Assembly (NCBI GenBank): GCA_035772405.1
Contig: JAYKKM010000079.1
Coordinates: 1,555,849 to 1,619,848, forward strand
Length of the DNA stretch: 64,000 nt
From: Chrysogorgia sp. JL179-B06
Taxonomy: Eukaryota; Cnidaria; Anthozoa; Scleralcyonacea; Chrysogorgiidae
Direction of reading: 5' to 3'
The notes under the pieces were generated by a model, which saw only the letters and a list, made by a program, of their open reading frames with translations, ran no database searches and had not been told where the DNA came from. The position numbers and the translations under genes are program-made. Of the stretch, positions 35,877 through 49,490 are shown piece by piece. The stretch's first letter is position 1. Each line of letters begins with the position of its first letter.

Positions 35877-36505
35877 GTGATAACATCATCCATTTTATGG
35901 ATAGTTGACAGATCCACATAGTTTACTTAGATATGAAACTAAGTCTGTTGTGTTACATGTATAGTATATATAGAAATACAGATTAGTAAATCAAAAGTTA
36001 TCTTAGTGTCTATAGATTCAAGTTAAGTTGTATAGCCACGGCACATTGTAGCCACGGCACATTGTACTAGTCTGTACTGTATACAACGAAGTATATAATA
36101 TACATCAGAATTCAGTACAAAATTCTACAGAGAAGGATTGGTAGTATGCATAGTTTCAAATAATATATAAGGAATTAGATGGTAGAAACAAAGGGGGCAG
36201 GTGATATTTAGAAAATACATTTCAGTTTTTAAGTATGTACGCGTTCAATCGTTGCCAGTTAATCTATGTTTACATTGAATGATTAACTTTGTAAATTTGG
36301 CAGATAATATTTAGAATCATAAACGGAAATTCTAATCAACTACATTCGTGAGAGTTGAACTCTGAGTTGTATATATTGGCAATATTGCTTGTTCAGCTTC
36401 CTTTTGTTGTATTGTTGTATTGTTATCCTTGTATTGTTGGATACACGTGTCATTTCAACTATCATAAAACGCTTTGTAGTGGGTTTACACTTTACAATAG
36501 TCCCG

Positions 36506-36511
36506 AATAAA
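36506..36511 (+). terminator. Possible polyadenylation signal of the Rab gene
   Basis: AATAAA, 630 bp after the Rab stop, is the first canonical signal I noticed downstream on the plus strand. Assignment is tentative. Confidence 0.3.
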
Positions 36512-39366
36512 AGCTGTTTTTACTTTTTAAACTTTGTAGCTTTATCTTCAGTTTTCTGATATGATTTCGGTCGACCCCTCAGCAACCCAACGGGAAGCTT
36601 CGTGTAATGCACATGTGTGTCTGGGGCCCCAAACATCTGAAAGTTAGCAGGTTGCACCCTGGTCCTGGGGCTGCGATGCATGGGAACAGTTATCGCTTAT
36701 CAGTTATACTAATATAAATATTGACTGCTGAGTCTGGGGTAGGTATACCTACTATTAGACAATAGGCATGTGTTACTGTTACTGATATATGTAATGATTC
36801 TGTCAAATATTTCAAGATGATAATATTTCAAGATGATTTTAAATGATTTTTTGCTTTTGTGGTCTGTTTTTTTTTACTGCGTTTCAAATTTGAGCTGGAC
36901 CCTCAGAAGCGCGGGACCCTCAGGAGCTTGGGGCCCTCGGGACACGTGCCCCAGTTACCCATAGGTTAATCCGCTCCTGCTCTGACGCGAAGGGCCTTCG
37001 CTTGACACCGAGCCGGATGAAGGCGGGGACGGATGGGACGGCAGCTCCAGCTGGCCCTGGAGAAAAATTAGGCCCTTTTCTCAACAGTGTTAAAAAAGGT
37101 TTTAGCGAGTGAGCATGTCTTCTATCGATTGCAATTTTCGATGGATAGGGAATCTAGGGGGTTTGAGGGGTGGAAGCTTCCCCCCGAAACAGCTCAGCTT
37201 CCCCCCCCCCCAAAAAAAAGTTGTGATCATTCAGGTCGGTGTATTACATGAAGCATTCCCAGTCTGTCCAAGACACTGACAAAAATCATAAATATTTTAA
37301 TACACCAGATTGCATAACAATATATATATTGTTATGATAACAATATATATATATATATATATATCTGTTATCTGTTATTATAAGTGTTATTATTGGACGT
37401 AAGGTGGTGTATCGCGTGCATGTAACTTAATTCAACTTAACTGATTCAATATGAAATATATTATAAATTTTAACAAACAATATAAAATGTTCTTAAAATC
37501 CTGGAAAGTGTTGTTTTTTAGTGTTTTATATGACTTTTCCAAACCTTCAGAATTGTGTAAAATCTTCACCCAAAATACAGCAAATGGCATTTCAGAGACT
37601 CTAGATTTCAACATTTTCAGGGGTGCATGCCCCCCTACATGCTCACACTTTTGGCGCTCGCTCCCCCCTTTCCGAATCCTGGCTACGTCCTTGCTTCTCC
37701 CCCAAACGAAAAATCCTAGATAGAACCCTGATAGAGATTTACACTGATGGCTGTGAAACACGAAAAAAAGACAGCTTTATATATATTTGATAACGATCTA
37801 GATAGGCCCTCGTGTCTCCGCCAGTTCCGGGCCCAATATACGCTTAAACCGGCTCGTCAGACAACTTACACGTTATTTCGACAGTACACCAACCTTTTTA
37901 GATGATTATATAACTTCAGATTTAAAAATATTTTTATGCATTTCACAGTAATGCGGTATAATGAACGGCATCAAATATTTATGACCTTTTGACTTAATGT
38001 CTTGAAAACTATAGACAGATCTATTAATTACTCCAATTTCAGTATTTCACCGTAAACCTGATGGCAATGCATGGCTTGACTGGCTGCAGACAGATGTCGC
38101 CTACCAGGCTTTCTAGCGGTGCCATGTTTAACATGTAGGGATTTTTAATACTGATTAATTGAACCAGACAAGAATTCGTTTTACTAACAACTATCGCATA
38201 GGTTCAGAGATCAGTTGGTTTCACTACGGTTTCCGGCCGTTAGTTTAAGATATATATAGACAAACTGACAGTTTCATTACTTTTTCTTAGGGTCATAACT
38301 TATTTATGAGTAAATTAATCAGTGAAGTCAAGTACTAGAAAAATTGTGTCTGTATTTTATCAGAAACTTGGCTATTCGACGTCATTGACCTTCACCAACT
38401 CCTGTAAGACCTTGATTTTTTTTACTTCATTAGACAAAAGTCCCGTTAGGGACCATAAAAAATTGCACAGCCGACCATATTTCATGTCGTCTGGCGGGGT
38501 ATTGGTATAAGTTTTCAATCAGCAATAATCGCGTCTCGGATGAACCTCATCGACTACGATAATGCCACTGCGCAAAGTTACTTTTGGAAGAAATATTTCC
38601 GATTTTACCCTCCGAAGACAACTGCTGTGGATGTGGGAATAAAATTATTAGTAGGCTTATCATTTCACTGATTTTAGAAACACATTTTGATCTATTTCTT
38701 ATTTATGAAATACAAATTAACTATTAATATTTGTTCAAGAAACCAAATTCGATGATTTTCTCGCTTAGATCTCATTAATGTGGCAATTCATCGTTTGGTG
38801 ACATGCGCAGATTGGATTACCACAGTTGTCGACAGAATGAGCATCAAATAACAAAATATATTTGTGTCGAAAGACGTTTGAATACAGTACATATAGTATG
38901 TTATTACGATACATAAAAATAGTAAACATACTGCCAGGAACATATTTGTTCCATGGAATTTAATATCTTGTAAAAGCATTTGATAATTTTGATGATGAGT
39001 TCAGCTTTTGTTTTGACGTGTTGGAGTCTGGATACTAACTACATAATTGAACTGGTCTATCCAGGAAATGTTTGGTCATTTTATCATCGCAATTGAAATT
39101 CAATCCTTAAAAAATCTACTTATTCGGCTAACGTCGTTTCATATAAGTATTCCGAATTCAAAACATAGTCCTAACCACAAACCTTACCCTAATATCCTAA
39201 CCCTGAACCTAATACTAACCCTAACTCTTACGATAATGCTTTATTTTAGAAATAACAGCTGATTTTAATTTAGAATTATACTACCGATAGTCTATATTTC
39301 GGGATTTATATAAAACATCACCCGGTTTAAAAAGTTTTTTGAACGTAACTTTAAAAGTTACTGTCC

Positions 39367-39414
39367 ATGACCCAACGCTTCGACACTCCAATCTAGTGTC
39401 TTCATCAGGGATGA
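39367..39414 (-). ncRNA. Hammerhead-like motif, core mutated
   Basis: Same layout as the 39520 copy, but the 3' core reads GAAGC instead of GAAAC and stem I is weakened. Probably inactive. Confidence 0.45.
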
Positions 39415-39519
39415 TCGTTGTAAAGTTAGGATCCCTATTTATACCCTCATAGAACTCCGATCTAGTGTCTTTATCATTGGTTCCATGATGATATAAATAG
39501 GGATCCTAACTTTACAACG

Positions 39520-39568
39520 ATCACCCCTGATGAAGACACTAGATTAGAGTGTCGAAACGTTGGGTCAT
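39520..39568 (+). ncRNA. Hammerhead ribozyme-like motif, intact core
   Basis: Order: ATCACCC, CTGATGA, stem II GACAC/GTGTC with a 9-nt loop, GAAAC, GTT, GGGTCAT. Stem I pairs GGGU with ACCC, has one C-C mismatch, then two more pairs. Stem III is a minimal A-U pair. Predicted cleavage is after GTT. Confidence 0.6.
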
Positions 39569-40599
39569 GGACAGTAACTTTTAAAGTTAATTACGTTCAA
39601 TAAACCTTTAAGCCAGATTAGCGTCAAATTATGTCTGATTTATCACCTGGTTGCGTTGGGAAATTATTTGATGAATAATGTTTATTTGATGTTCATGGTG
39701 TCAGCCCAGAATGTAGGATAAGCAAGGCCGAACGATAAACATTTTCGACATAATCTTGATATCATGTCATTCATTTCAACGTTAATTATAATTAAAGCGT
39801 CTTATAGTGAGGAAGCTTTACATTCAAACTGGTCGGCACTGAACTAGTCAAGCGTACAATCGATAATTTGCATAAATAACTAAGGGAGCTTTGGCAGCGC
39901 CATCTTGAATATATTATTAATGCGGTGTATACATTTATGCCAAAATCCAGAATTTTACGTATGACAGAATTAACATTAAGAGTTCTGTTTCCATCCATTA
40001 TTTGCACCTTTTTCGTGAGTGTAGGCATGATGATTACAGGAGCGATTTGAGAGGGATTTGTTTGCAATGCCCTACATAGCCTGCGACGCAGACGTCCATT
40101 TCGACAACTTGACTGCGTCGGATGTAGCTGCATATGTTATCATGTTAATACTTATGTTAGTAAAAGAATACGAAAGACTGAAAGAGACGGATAGTTGCCA
40201 AAGCAGCAAAGCTAATAATCACCTATATATTTATTATATTTTTGTTAAAAAGTCTATATTTGTTGTAAATATAATCTCAGGGTGCCCATCCGGTGCCCGT
40301 GCAATTGGTCAACTCTGCATGGTTACGCCAGTGGGTTTGAGACAATGAATGTGATCAATTTAGGAGAGAACAAGCTCTAGACTGTGTAGTTCTACAACGT
40401 TTAGCTCAACGTTTCTTGGCTAAAAGCTCTCGTTTTGCGCGGTAGACTTACGCATTTTCAAGCGAGGATCTAGACGGTGGTAGCATGCACCTGTCAGATT
40501 TGTGAGAGAAACTGGTAGATTTTTAACTCCAGCCTAAAACAAGAGCTATAATAGTTCATAGCTAGAAACACTAGCTAAGCAGTTCCCTCGATCCGTAGT

Positions 40600-43500
40600 T
40601 CATCGACATAATTCTTCTTCTTCCGACTGTTTACTGTTAAATTGTTTCATGTCAATATAGATATTTTCTAAACTCGACGAATCCTCGCCACATAACTGTT
40701 GATATCTAGTTGTGGCATGTCTTTGTTCTGGGGACGTTACAAAACCTATGTCATCATCGACATTCGTAGAAATTCTCGGCGTCGCGTAGTCGTTGTGGGA
40801 CGTTTCGTTGTCCGACTGTAAACGATCATGATGTAGTTGGTTGATTCTATCTGAGCTTTCCATAACAGACCAACCAAACGTCTGTTGTGTGTAAAGAGGT
40901 GGGCCTTCTTGCAGTACCAGAAATCCCTGCTTGAAACTCTCGTTTGAGCTCTCCAGTATTGTTACTTCACAGTCCAACCAAATTTCTGCATCTCGTTCTT
41001 GCTCTGCAGCCGTTTCTTCGTTCACCTCAGCAGAACTTCTGTTGCTTGCCACACCAGAATCACTTCGATGTATTCCTGAATCAATGTCTTCTTTGGTATC
41101 GTGTTGATCAAATTCCATTGCATCTTGCCTCGATAAAGACTCCCTTCCAGACAGACTAGATCGCTTCAAACATCCACATAATGGCAGCCGACTGATCTTA
41201 ACGCTTATGGTAACAATAAAACCAACAAGCAGAAGGAATACAACACACAAGAAAAGATAAACAAGCCATTGGTGTTTGTTCAAGCCAACTGTAGTCACTT
41301 CGTTTCGCTTTTCTATTATAATAACTCGTTGATCATTCTTCCTGGTAGTTTGCTCCGTGGTTGGAATTTTTACCACCCCTACAGAGAATGGAACGTTGTC
41401 TGTCACTGAACTTGTCAGTAGTGGTGTGATGGTGTTGCTGACTGGAAAACTAACAGTTGTTGCCTGAAAGTTATTTACAGATGAAGCACTTGAGATTATG
41501 GTTGTATATGTTGGGTGTTTGAAGGACCGTGTGGTTGTCGCGATGGTAGGCTTGCTCGAAGATAACATCACGTGTCTCGATGTCAAAGAAGATATGATGT
41601 TCACAATTGGTTTGGAGCCATTCTTTGAAACAAGATTGAGAGGAAGTGTAACTGTGGAAGGAAACGTCTGGTTTATCAGAGATTTTGTTTGTCGAACTGA
41701 AAACTCTTGAGGAATATTGGTTGTGATGGACTGAGCTATTGAACGCATTGGTGTAGTTCTGAATGGCCTCCATGAAAAGTCAGTGTCAAACGAACCTGAG
41801 CTCTTCGACGCTACGAGAACTTTTTTGACAACTTGCTCGCATTGTAAACCATCGTACCCAGTTCCCAAACAATCACATTGCACTGTATTGTTATATTGCA
41901 AGCAACGACCATTGTTCAAACATGGATTCGAAAAACATCGATCGATAAGATAACATTTATCAATGAAGACATTTTTTGTCATGCCTGGGGTGACTATCAC
42001 ATTTTTCACACCATTCAAATCAATTTCTTTAATACAGCCGATGATGGAATTCTTCGCTGGTAGCACAGATCCAATGCTCAACAGGGCTTTTGTGGAGAGA
42101 TGACGGACTCTTTGTGAAACATTAAGGAGCTTTTGAAATACTTCATCGTTTATCTGGACTGTTATTTCTTCATTAGTAAAATTTAGTTCAATCTTATGCC
42201 ATAATCCATTCGCAAACGACGGTGTCTTGGGCGAGATATTAGCATCAGTTTTGAAAAACTTTGAACTAAAATTTAACCTTAACTTGCCGCCAATCAGTTC
42301 AAGAAGTAAAGATGCGTTGTCATGGGAACCGATACTATGATGAACCAGAATACCAGAATGTTCAAAGGTTCTAAATTTAAAGTTTAAGTTCAAGTCTTGT
42401 CGTCCGGCAATGTTAAGTCGAATAAAAGAAGAAGACGTTGTTAATGTAGCTGGTGGAAAATACTCTTTATCTTCAGAGCATTTGGGTCGAAGGTTTCCAG
42501 TAACCTTAATATGTTTTGATTTCTCTTTCGTTGCCTGGAGAATATTCTCTTTACCGTAGGTTACATCTTCCAAGCAACCTTCGAAAGTTGCACCAGTGAG
42601 GGTTATATTGGGTAGTGAGGGATCAGGAGGAACTCCCATCGAAGATCCTCGAAGTCCACCAACTGAAACATCTAAGTTTATGTTCATAGATTTTCGTGCA
42701 TTTTTCGGACTTAGATATTTCTTTGTTATGTCTAATTTAATGACCACGTGGTTCCCGCGTCTTTCGATGTCGATTTGATGCCATTGGTCATCGCCAAGGT
42801 CATCACCAACGGTTACGTCATAGTACCCAGGCTTCCGCGAACCAGTGCTATCGAATACGGAGGCATATCTGTAACAAAATGAAACGTCTATGATTTATTA
42901 TAATTTATACAATAACCTGTTTACTAGGCGCATTCTCATTCTGTCCTCTAATAAATCATGGATAACAACCATGCACGGATCACGTCAGATGACTGTTTTT
43001 GGCTTTTTCCATGGCTGAGCATGCCCTAGAAATTCCTAAGAGCTTCAATGAGCATTTTGAACGGTTTGTCTTCAATTTCTATTGTATAAAACAAAGTGGT
43101 TGCCGTTGTCTGTTCAGTTATAGATGCACAGAAAACGACAGAACGTGGTAAGAACATCAGTGACCAACTCGACTATCGTCTCGTGGGTCCACTATATATA
43201 CAGAACTCGTGACTATAGGCTCTCGACAACGGCCTCCGTAGCTCAGTGGTCAGAGCACTGCACTAGCATCGCATGAGGGTCGCGGGTTCAATTCCAGCCA
43301 GAAGGCCTTGAAGTTAATTTTTTCGCAACTGGTCCCGGTTTGGTCTTATATATCCCAACACTCGAAATTTTCCTCTACCATAAATTCTTAGAACATATAG
43401 TTCATATCCTATTAGTAATGAAAAAACAAAATGGTGGAATGTTTTGCTAAAGTGAATGAACAAAAAATTATGTATTTGTTTGATAAAACAACATGAAAAA

Positions 43501-46500
43501 TACCTAAAACTATCACGAGTGTCTATATTATAAAACAATTATACCATTAACTCTCGTCATATACAGTACAGTGGCGGATCTAGGGGTGGTGCATTGGGTG
43601 CCGGGCACCCCCTTTCATTTCTGATAATTTTATTCATCGAAATCTTGGCTCCACATTGTGATTCAATCATTGCATATGATAACACGCTGAGTGAAATACG
43701 TTTAACTTCAGAGTTCTGTCATGAAATTTGTCAATTGCACGGGCAACAATTTCCTTCGCTTTTTATCGGCAAAAATACGTAGAACATGAATCAATAAGAC
43801 CTTATATAAGGATATATGCCAGGGATAGCAGTGGAGCCGGATCGTGTGATTTATGGTTGTCAAATCTCCTCAAACACTCCTCAAAATACAGGAAAAAGTC
43901 TTACAGAGATCCTAAGAATCAAATATTTCCCGGGCAGCATGCACTGCAGGACTCCCAGCGCTCTCGCGCCTTCAGCGCTCCACCACTACGCCACTGGTGC
44001 ACCCCCCTTTCACAATCCTAGATCCACCAGTATACTGATATGAGCTCATATACTACTATTCGAGGTCATTGTATAATTGATAAATATGTTCATAATTGCC
44101 GAAAGTTGATGTAACAATGTATTTTTGTTCATATAAGGGATCGGTTATTATTTATAGGCGGGCCGAAGAGAAAATGGTTGGGTAACTGGAAATTCTAATC
44201 ACTTCTCTGAAGGGTTGGGTAGCAAAATGTTCATGACTATTTACATAAAAAAATTAACAGTTCATCATTTAAAATGTTATTATCATCTCCAGTTCTCCTT
44301 AGTCATCATTGCACATTAGCTTTTGTTATTGTATTCCTCTCCTTGTTTTTTTCCTTGGATTCCTGCTCTGTATAGCGAGATAATAATCTGAAAGTTACAG
44401 TAGGATCTGTCTGTATATCTATTTGGGTTTGTTATTAAAACTTGTATCAACGACATGCTGGGAATTGGGCTTTATCTAACTTTTTTCTTCTTGGGTTTTC
44501 TTTACCCATAAATGGTTGGGTCGGTTAAATTTCTGATCTTAATTTGGTTAGGTAAATTTTTTCCTGACCAATTCTAATAACGCATTGTTTTTGTTAATGT
44601 AATAACGATTTTGTTGATTTTAACGTATTTTTGTTGATGCATAATAACGCATTTTTGTTGATGTTTCAGTCTCTAAGGAAACAAAGTCAGAATCGTTTTG
44701 ACTTAATATAATAAATATCCTAGTTTAATTTAAATTGAAACTCAATTGTGTTCATTTGGCTGTCAGTTTTTAAATTGATTTTGTTCCAGACAAAGCCAAT
44801 GCAGGTGATTTATTTAATATCAGCATAATGTCTGTTTGTTTAACTGGTGAAAACAATTTAAGGATAAATTATAAACTGAATAAAAAGGAATTAAACAAAA
44901 ACAATGAGAACAGTAGACATTTAATAAAACGCTATTCATGACAAGAATGGATTTTGGCAGATGTTCTGTGAAATGAAGCAGGTATAGGATCTCAACTGAG
45001 GTGACAACTCAAGAATTAAAAAGCAAAGCAGTTACAACTTTTTGACTACATGTGACCATGACTATATCCGTAATCTTACTTAGAATTGTTCCAGTAAGAC
45101 CAAACTGTGACCTGTTGCGAAAAATGCAACATCAAGCCTTCCGGTTAGAATTGAACCCGCGACCCTGTGATGCTAGTGCAGTGCTCTGACCACTTAGCTA
45201 CCGAGGTCGTTGCCGAGATCCTAGTCACGAGTTCTGTATATATATAATGGTGGTAATGCCGAGAGAAGAATTAGGTATATTATACAAGTATAATATTTGG
45301 CATTTCACTCTATTAAACTGTATGATCTAAAGATTTATGGTGAAGGAAAATTTCGAGTGTTGGAATATATACATTTTAAGACCAAACCGGGACCAGTTGC
45401 GAAAAATGCACTGACATCAAGGCCTTCCGGCTGGAATTGAATCCGCAACCCTGCGATGCTAGTGCAGTGCTCTGACCACTGAGCTATACGGAGCCCGTTG
45501 CCAGTCACGATTTCTGTATATATAATGGTGGTAATGCCGAGAGAAGAATTATAGGTATATTACAAGTAATATTTGGCATTTCACTCGATTAAACTGTATG
45601 ATCTAAAGATTTATGGTGAAGGAAAATTTTGAGTGTTGGAATATATATAATTTAAGACCAAACCGGGACCAGTTGCGAAAAATGCAACTTCATGGCCTTC
45701 CGGCTGGAATTGAACCCGCGACCCTGCGATTAGTTGATTTAATAGAACGTAACAGCATGCCAACGTCTGGAAAATTATGGAGGAGATAGGGAAGAAATCT
45801 TATCGTGCATGCAGGATAGTTAATCCTTGATTAAGTGCTTATCTTACGATCAAACGATGAAGTAGTGACTGTATCACAAACCAACTAAAAGGATAATAAC
45901 GATAATAACTGGAAAGTATATCGTTTCGAGCGAAGCCCTTGATCGGAGAGTGAATTGTAAAGTGTATGACAGAAATTTTCAGTTTTTAAAATGCCGATTA
46001 AAATACGTTGAAAATCCTTGGATATCAGAAAAATATTTTTATTTTTAAGAACATGAACGATTTAAGAAAATAAATACTTTTGTTTTACATTCTACTATAC
46101 AACTTAATTATTTAAAAAATACGGTGGGAATAAAGAAGAGATGAAAAAGTAAAGTAAAACTTAAAAATATAAACGACAGTTTGGTGCATGGTTTAAAAAT
46201 AAAACTCAATCTTGAGGTATACTTTTTTTGAACCAATGTGTCAATGAGAAAATGAAAAATAGGGTTCTCTGTTTATTTTGTGGCCGCGAAAATTCATTCA
46301 GAATATTAGAAATAAGGAAATAAAATCCACTCTATCCTTTTAGCAAATTTTGTGTATGACTTTTCAAATGTACGAAGAAAGAAGTCCTAAAAGAACCAGC
46401 TTATACAAGACTCACAATAGTCTGCAAATAATTGTATATAAATAAACTACTAGCTATCGTTAGACAGGTGTACTTCCATTTCAAAGAAATGTTTTCTCTT

Positions 46501-47750
46501 TTGATTTCAAAAAAGTTGTTATTAATTTGTTGGAACTGTTGACATATTTGAACGGCTGTCTAATAATACATTTCCTTTAACCAGAAAAATTAAATTTACG
46601 ATACAGGGACGATTGTCGAAGCTGAAATCTTCATAAAATGTTCTGAGTCCCGGGCAGGAATCGACGTTGTAACTTTTGATTGCTGGTGAGACGCTCTAAC
46701 CATAAAGATTGAGCCAAGCGAAGGATATGATGTACTACAATACTGATGTACTACTAGTTCGATTGATATATATATATGTACTACCTATGTGGCAGTCACT
46801 ATATATATATCAGTAATGCTTGGGACAAAAGATTGTCTTTCTAGTGGAGAAACAATCGTAGTCTACTCCTGCAAGCTCACATATTCACGACATCAACACA
46901 AAAAAACAAATAGGTTGAACTGCACGCGCTAGTGGAGACAGTTCTTCGATGTCCTAACCGCCTTATGATTATTAGCGGTCGGACGTTGATTGAAGGTGAA
47001 CCGAGAGAATGGCTACTACACTCTACTTAAAAACGTAATCTTATTCCGAAGAAAATCCGCTTCAATTTTGTTTTTACTATAGCGGGATTAACCACTAAAA
47101 AAGCTTTGTCTAGTAAACACGTTGATGCTATATAGTACGTGATCTAAACTGACATTCGATCGCATTCGGGAAATACCAAAAGAAAGGAACATTGAGTATA
47201 AGTAATGTATAAATTCAAAATCTTTAATATTGAAATACTTTTTAAGCAGCTCAAGCTAGAGTGAATATTGGGATAAAATTAAGAATCTGATTTCGCGGAA
47301 AGTATAAGCGCAGATACAGGATTGTCGGAAGGAAATTGTGTAGTTCCATTTAAAAAATAACCACTTAATTTAGGGGTTCGAATAGCTCTTCATTGTCGGG
47401 CTGGACTGAACGAAAATGGCATCATTTAAATAGCTAGAGTAACCAAAGAAGAAAGCAGTTGGCTTCTCGTGGAATACCATCATAACTGACCTTAATTTAC
47501 CACGAACAAGTTCAAGGGTGAAAAAATCACCTCCTTTTCCTCTTCCATGAATCAACAAGCAAGAAGGCTTCGCTGTCCTGAACAGCATGTGAATCATTGG
47601 TTGATATGATTTTGGAGACGATGTTTCGGTTTTAATTGAAGCCAATGAGTACACGATGTATGCTACACCATCCATTTTGTATTCCACTGCATTGCTCGGC
47701 CATCCTTCCATGCTAAGCAGCATCAGAACAACACCTAAATGCCACGCCAT
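40600..47750 (-). CDS. Neurexin/CASPR-like LNS-LNS-EGF transmembrane receptor, 842 aa (2 exons)
   Basis: Exon 1 is 47750-47491 and exon 2 is 42868-40600, joined in phase 2 (AAG|GTCAGT donor, TTACAG acceptor). The splice joins LELVRGKL to RYASVFDSTG and completes the first laminin-G/LNS domain. Residues 1-22 are a signal peptide (MAWHLGVVLMLLSMEG). LNS1 spans about 25-217 (QWHQIDIERRG) and LNS2 about 230-392 (LWHKIELNF, then GCIKEIDLNG). One EGF repeat follows (393-431; CFSNPCLNNGRC, CDCLGTGYDG), then a Ser/Thr-rich stalk, a membrane segment at about 620-643 (WLVYLFLCVVFLLLVGF) and a cytoplasmic tail of about 199 residues. LNS domains bind sugars and cell-surface partners in neurexins and CASPRs, and cell adhesion is inferred. 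The protein is shorter than neurexin-alpha or CASPR, has no discoidin domain, and its C-terminus (EEELCR) is not a neurexin-type PDZ ligand. The exact family is uncertain. Confidence 0.88.
43231..43380 (+). mobile_element. SINE family A (tRNA-Ala-derived)
   Basis: tRNA-like head 43231-43306 with GTAGCTCAGTGGTCAGAGC, an AGC-containing anticodon region and GGTTCAATTCC, followed by the family tail. It lies in the neurexin-like intron, opposite to the direction of transcription. Confidence 0.85.
43570..44035. mobile_element. Foldback element
   Basis: Ends are inverse copies: CAGTGGCGGATCTAGGGGTGG at the left, CCTAGATCCACCAGTATACTG at the right. Confidence 0.65.
45096..45245 (-). mobile_element. 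SINE family A, copy 3
   Basis: Reverse-complement head with AGAATTGAACCCGCGACCCT and the GCTCTGACCACTTAGCTACC A-box complement. It is in the neurexin-like intron. Confidence 0.8.
45371..45530 (-). mobile_element. SINE family A, copy 4
   Basis: Same head and tail as the copy at 45096, with a 3-bp insertion near 45412 and a broken acceptor end. The sequence between copies (AATATTTGGCATTTCACTC) is also repeated. Confidence 0.8.
45648..45731 (-). mobile_element. SINE family A, truncated copy 5
   Basis: Tail and B box present (GGAATTGAACCCGCGACCCT); the sequence diverges before the A box. Confidence 0.75.
46640..46830 (-). mobile_element. SINE family B, diverged copy
   Basis: Contains GAGTCCCGGGCAGGAATCGA and GAGACGCTCTAACCAT, the complements of the family B boxes, followed by the GTACTACCTATGTGGCAGTC segment also seen near 33060 and 33210. 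Confidence 0.6.
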
Positions 47751-49375
47751 TTGTGCAAACCACTTAAAAACTGTCCTGCAGCTGCAATGCTGTCTTGGTC
47801 TAACCCAGCGAACTCACGGCGGCTCTACATCTTAGTCGCTTCTTTTATCTGTTCCATTCAGTCAAATTTGCATTTGTATTGCTTGTCATTGGTGATTGTC
47901 AGTTGGAGCTGGGTGGACAAATACTTTGTTTCGGAGGAACTAAGAATATCTGTTATAAAGAAGTTATTGGATGAGATCGATTGGACAAAGACAAAGCATT
48001 ATTTTTAAAGTTTTCAATTTAAATAACTGATTTAAATGTATCATTTAGTTACAATTGAAATATAATTAAGAAATCGTTTCGTTCATTGGTTTACTACATT
48101 TTTCAAGTTAGCTTTGAAAGATTGGACTTCTAAATCTACTAAGGTTTTCAGACAAATTCAAGGGCGAAGTTTAAGCCACTATTTAATATTTCCCATTGGC
48201 GATCTTAGTGTTGTTATTTGAGAGAATAACCACCGTTATTAGGCAGCTGGGAAGACTTTTGGAGCTCAAAATAAAACCAGACGTCCAGTTTACTTACCGG
48301 GAGGCAATAAAATTGTTCATAAAACGTCGGCTTCTCTCCAACTCTGTGCACAATTCGTTACCCGTCGCGAAGTCGTAAATTGAAATTACAGGAGCTCTTT
48401 GGAAGCGCTTTTGGATGCAAAACATAGTATTTAGAGAGTGGTTTTCGCACAACGTGTCGTATTTATTATTGATGCTTTCACGTTTGAGGTTAGGCATATG
48501 AAATTGGAGCCCGGCCATACTTTTTTTTTGAGGTATTGCAAAATGTTTGCTCCAACGTGCGAGCTAGACTGAGAAATATATTACGTAAAACAAAAGGTTT
48601 TCTAACGAGAAATGAATATTAAAAAGATATGTGAAAAGGGAACGAGCAGTTTCCTTTAACAACGCTGAAGTCTGTAACAACATCAATATTTACTTCCAAT
48701 ATGCTTATAGTGACAATATATGCTTCGGTTCGACTACAGTCTATTTATTTCTAGACTGAAAGAGCCAAATAAAACGGTTCAGTTTAAGAACTGGTTCAGT
48801 TGAAGAATAATTCATGATACACACTTGTAAATATCTGATTAATATATACATTGGCAGAGAATAACATAGCTAAACTTGTTGAAATCAAGAAGGACAACTC
48901 AGTTTCATCTGCCCAATGAGTTGAAATAGTTGAAGAGAGATTTGGACGAAGAGAAAGAAAGCTAGGGGATATATATATATATATTTATTGAACACTAGTC
49001 AATTCCGAATATAGTTCCATTTACTTTTAAGAAAGTGGCGCATTGGAATTATCTTATTGAAATCATGATGATCATCTACGACTGTTCTCCTCAATCTAAT
49101 TCGTAAAGCGGGAAATTTAGTTTAGTAGTAAAACACAATAAGCTAATTACGAGCTTTGTGCATTCGTTCTAATTATTATCTTTACAATAATAGTCTCCTT
49201 AATCATGCATGATCAGTATGCAATGTCACAGGGTCGTTTGTTTTCTTATTAATTAGTTCATACCGGAGACAAAGGGGCACGTGCCGGGGTTGGAAATACC
49301 GATAACATCCCATCAAGCACCTGTCCAACATCGGGTAGCATCAAAGGATATATTAAGGACATTATAATGTGTTTG

Positions 49376-49490
49376 CGTTAAGATACACAATGTTTAGTGA
49401 ATGTGGGAGAGCTCGGAGTAGACAGACGATACGTGGACGATCGTCAAGCTCATAAAAATCCTCAGAAAAATAATTCTGAGTTCCGTATTT
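49376..49490 (-). mobile_element. SINE family B tail
   Basis: Contains TGAATGTGGGAGAGCTCGGA, GTAGACAGACGATACGTGG and GATCGTCAAGCTCATA, matching the tail of the 33285 copy in reverse complement. Confidence 0.7.

Larger units (their letters stand above)
39345..39610. mobile_element. Head-to-head pair of hammerhead-bearing repeat ends
   Basis: The minus-strand copy (39345-39440) and plus-strand copy (39500-39610) share TTTACAACGATCA, the hammerhead core and GGGTCATGGACAGTAACTTT. The same family recurs at 54745-54985, 57290-57510, 63405-63570 and 63600-63780. Confidence 0.75.
35877..40599. other. Intergenic interval between the Rab and neurexin-like genes
   Basis: No exon seen. Contents include the likely Rab 3' UTR, AT-dinucleotide runs (37313-37375), a relic of the hammerhead-foldback family (37850-37905), telomere-like CCTAA units (39165-39235) and a head-to-head pair of hammerhead repeat copies (39345-39610). 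Confidence 0.5.

Noticed and set aside
39047..39262. Telomeric or subtelomeric location from CCTAA units
   Set aside because: Units are few, degenerate and flanked by unique sequence and genes on both sides.
43231..43306. tRNA-Ala gene
   Set aside because: A and B boxes are present, but acceptor pairing is imperfect and the same head with a common tail occurs at five sites: a SINE.
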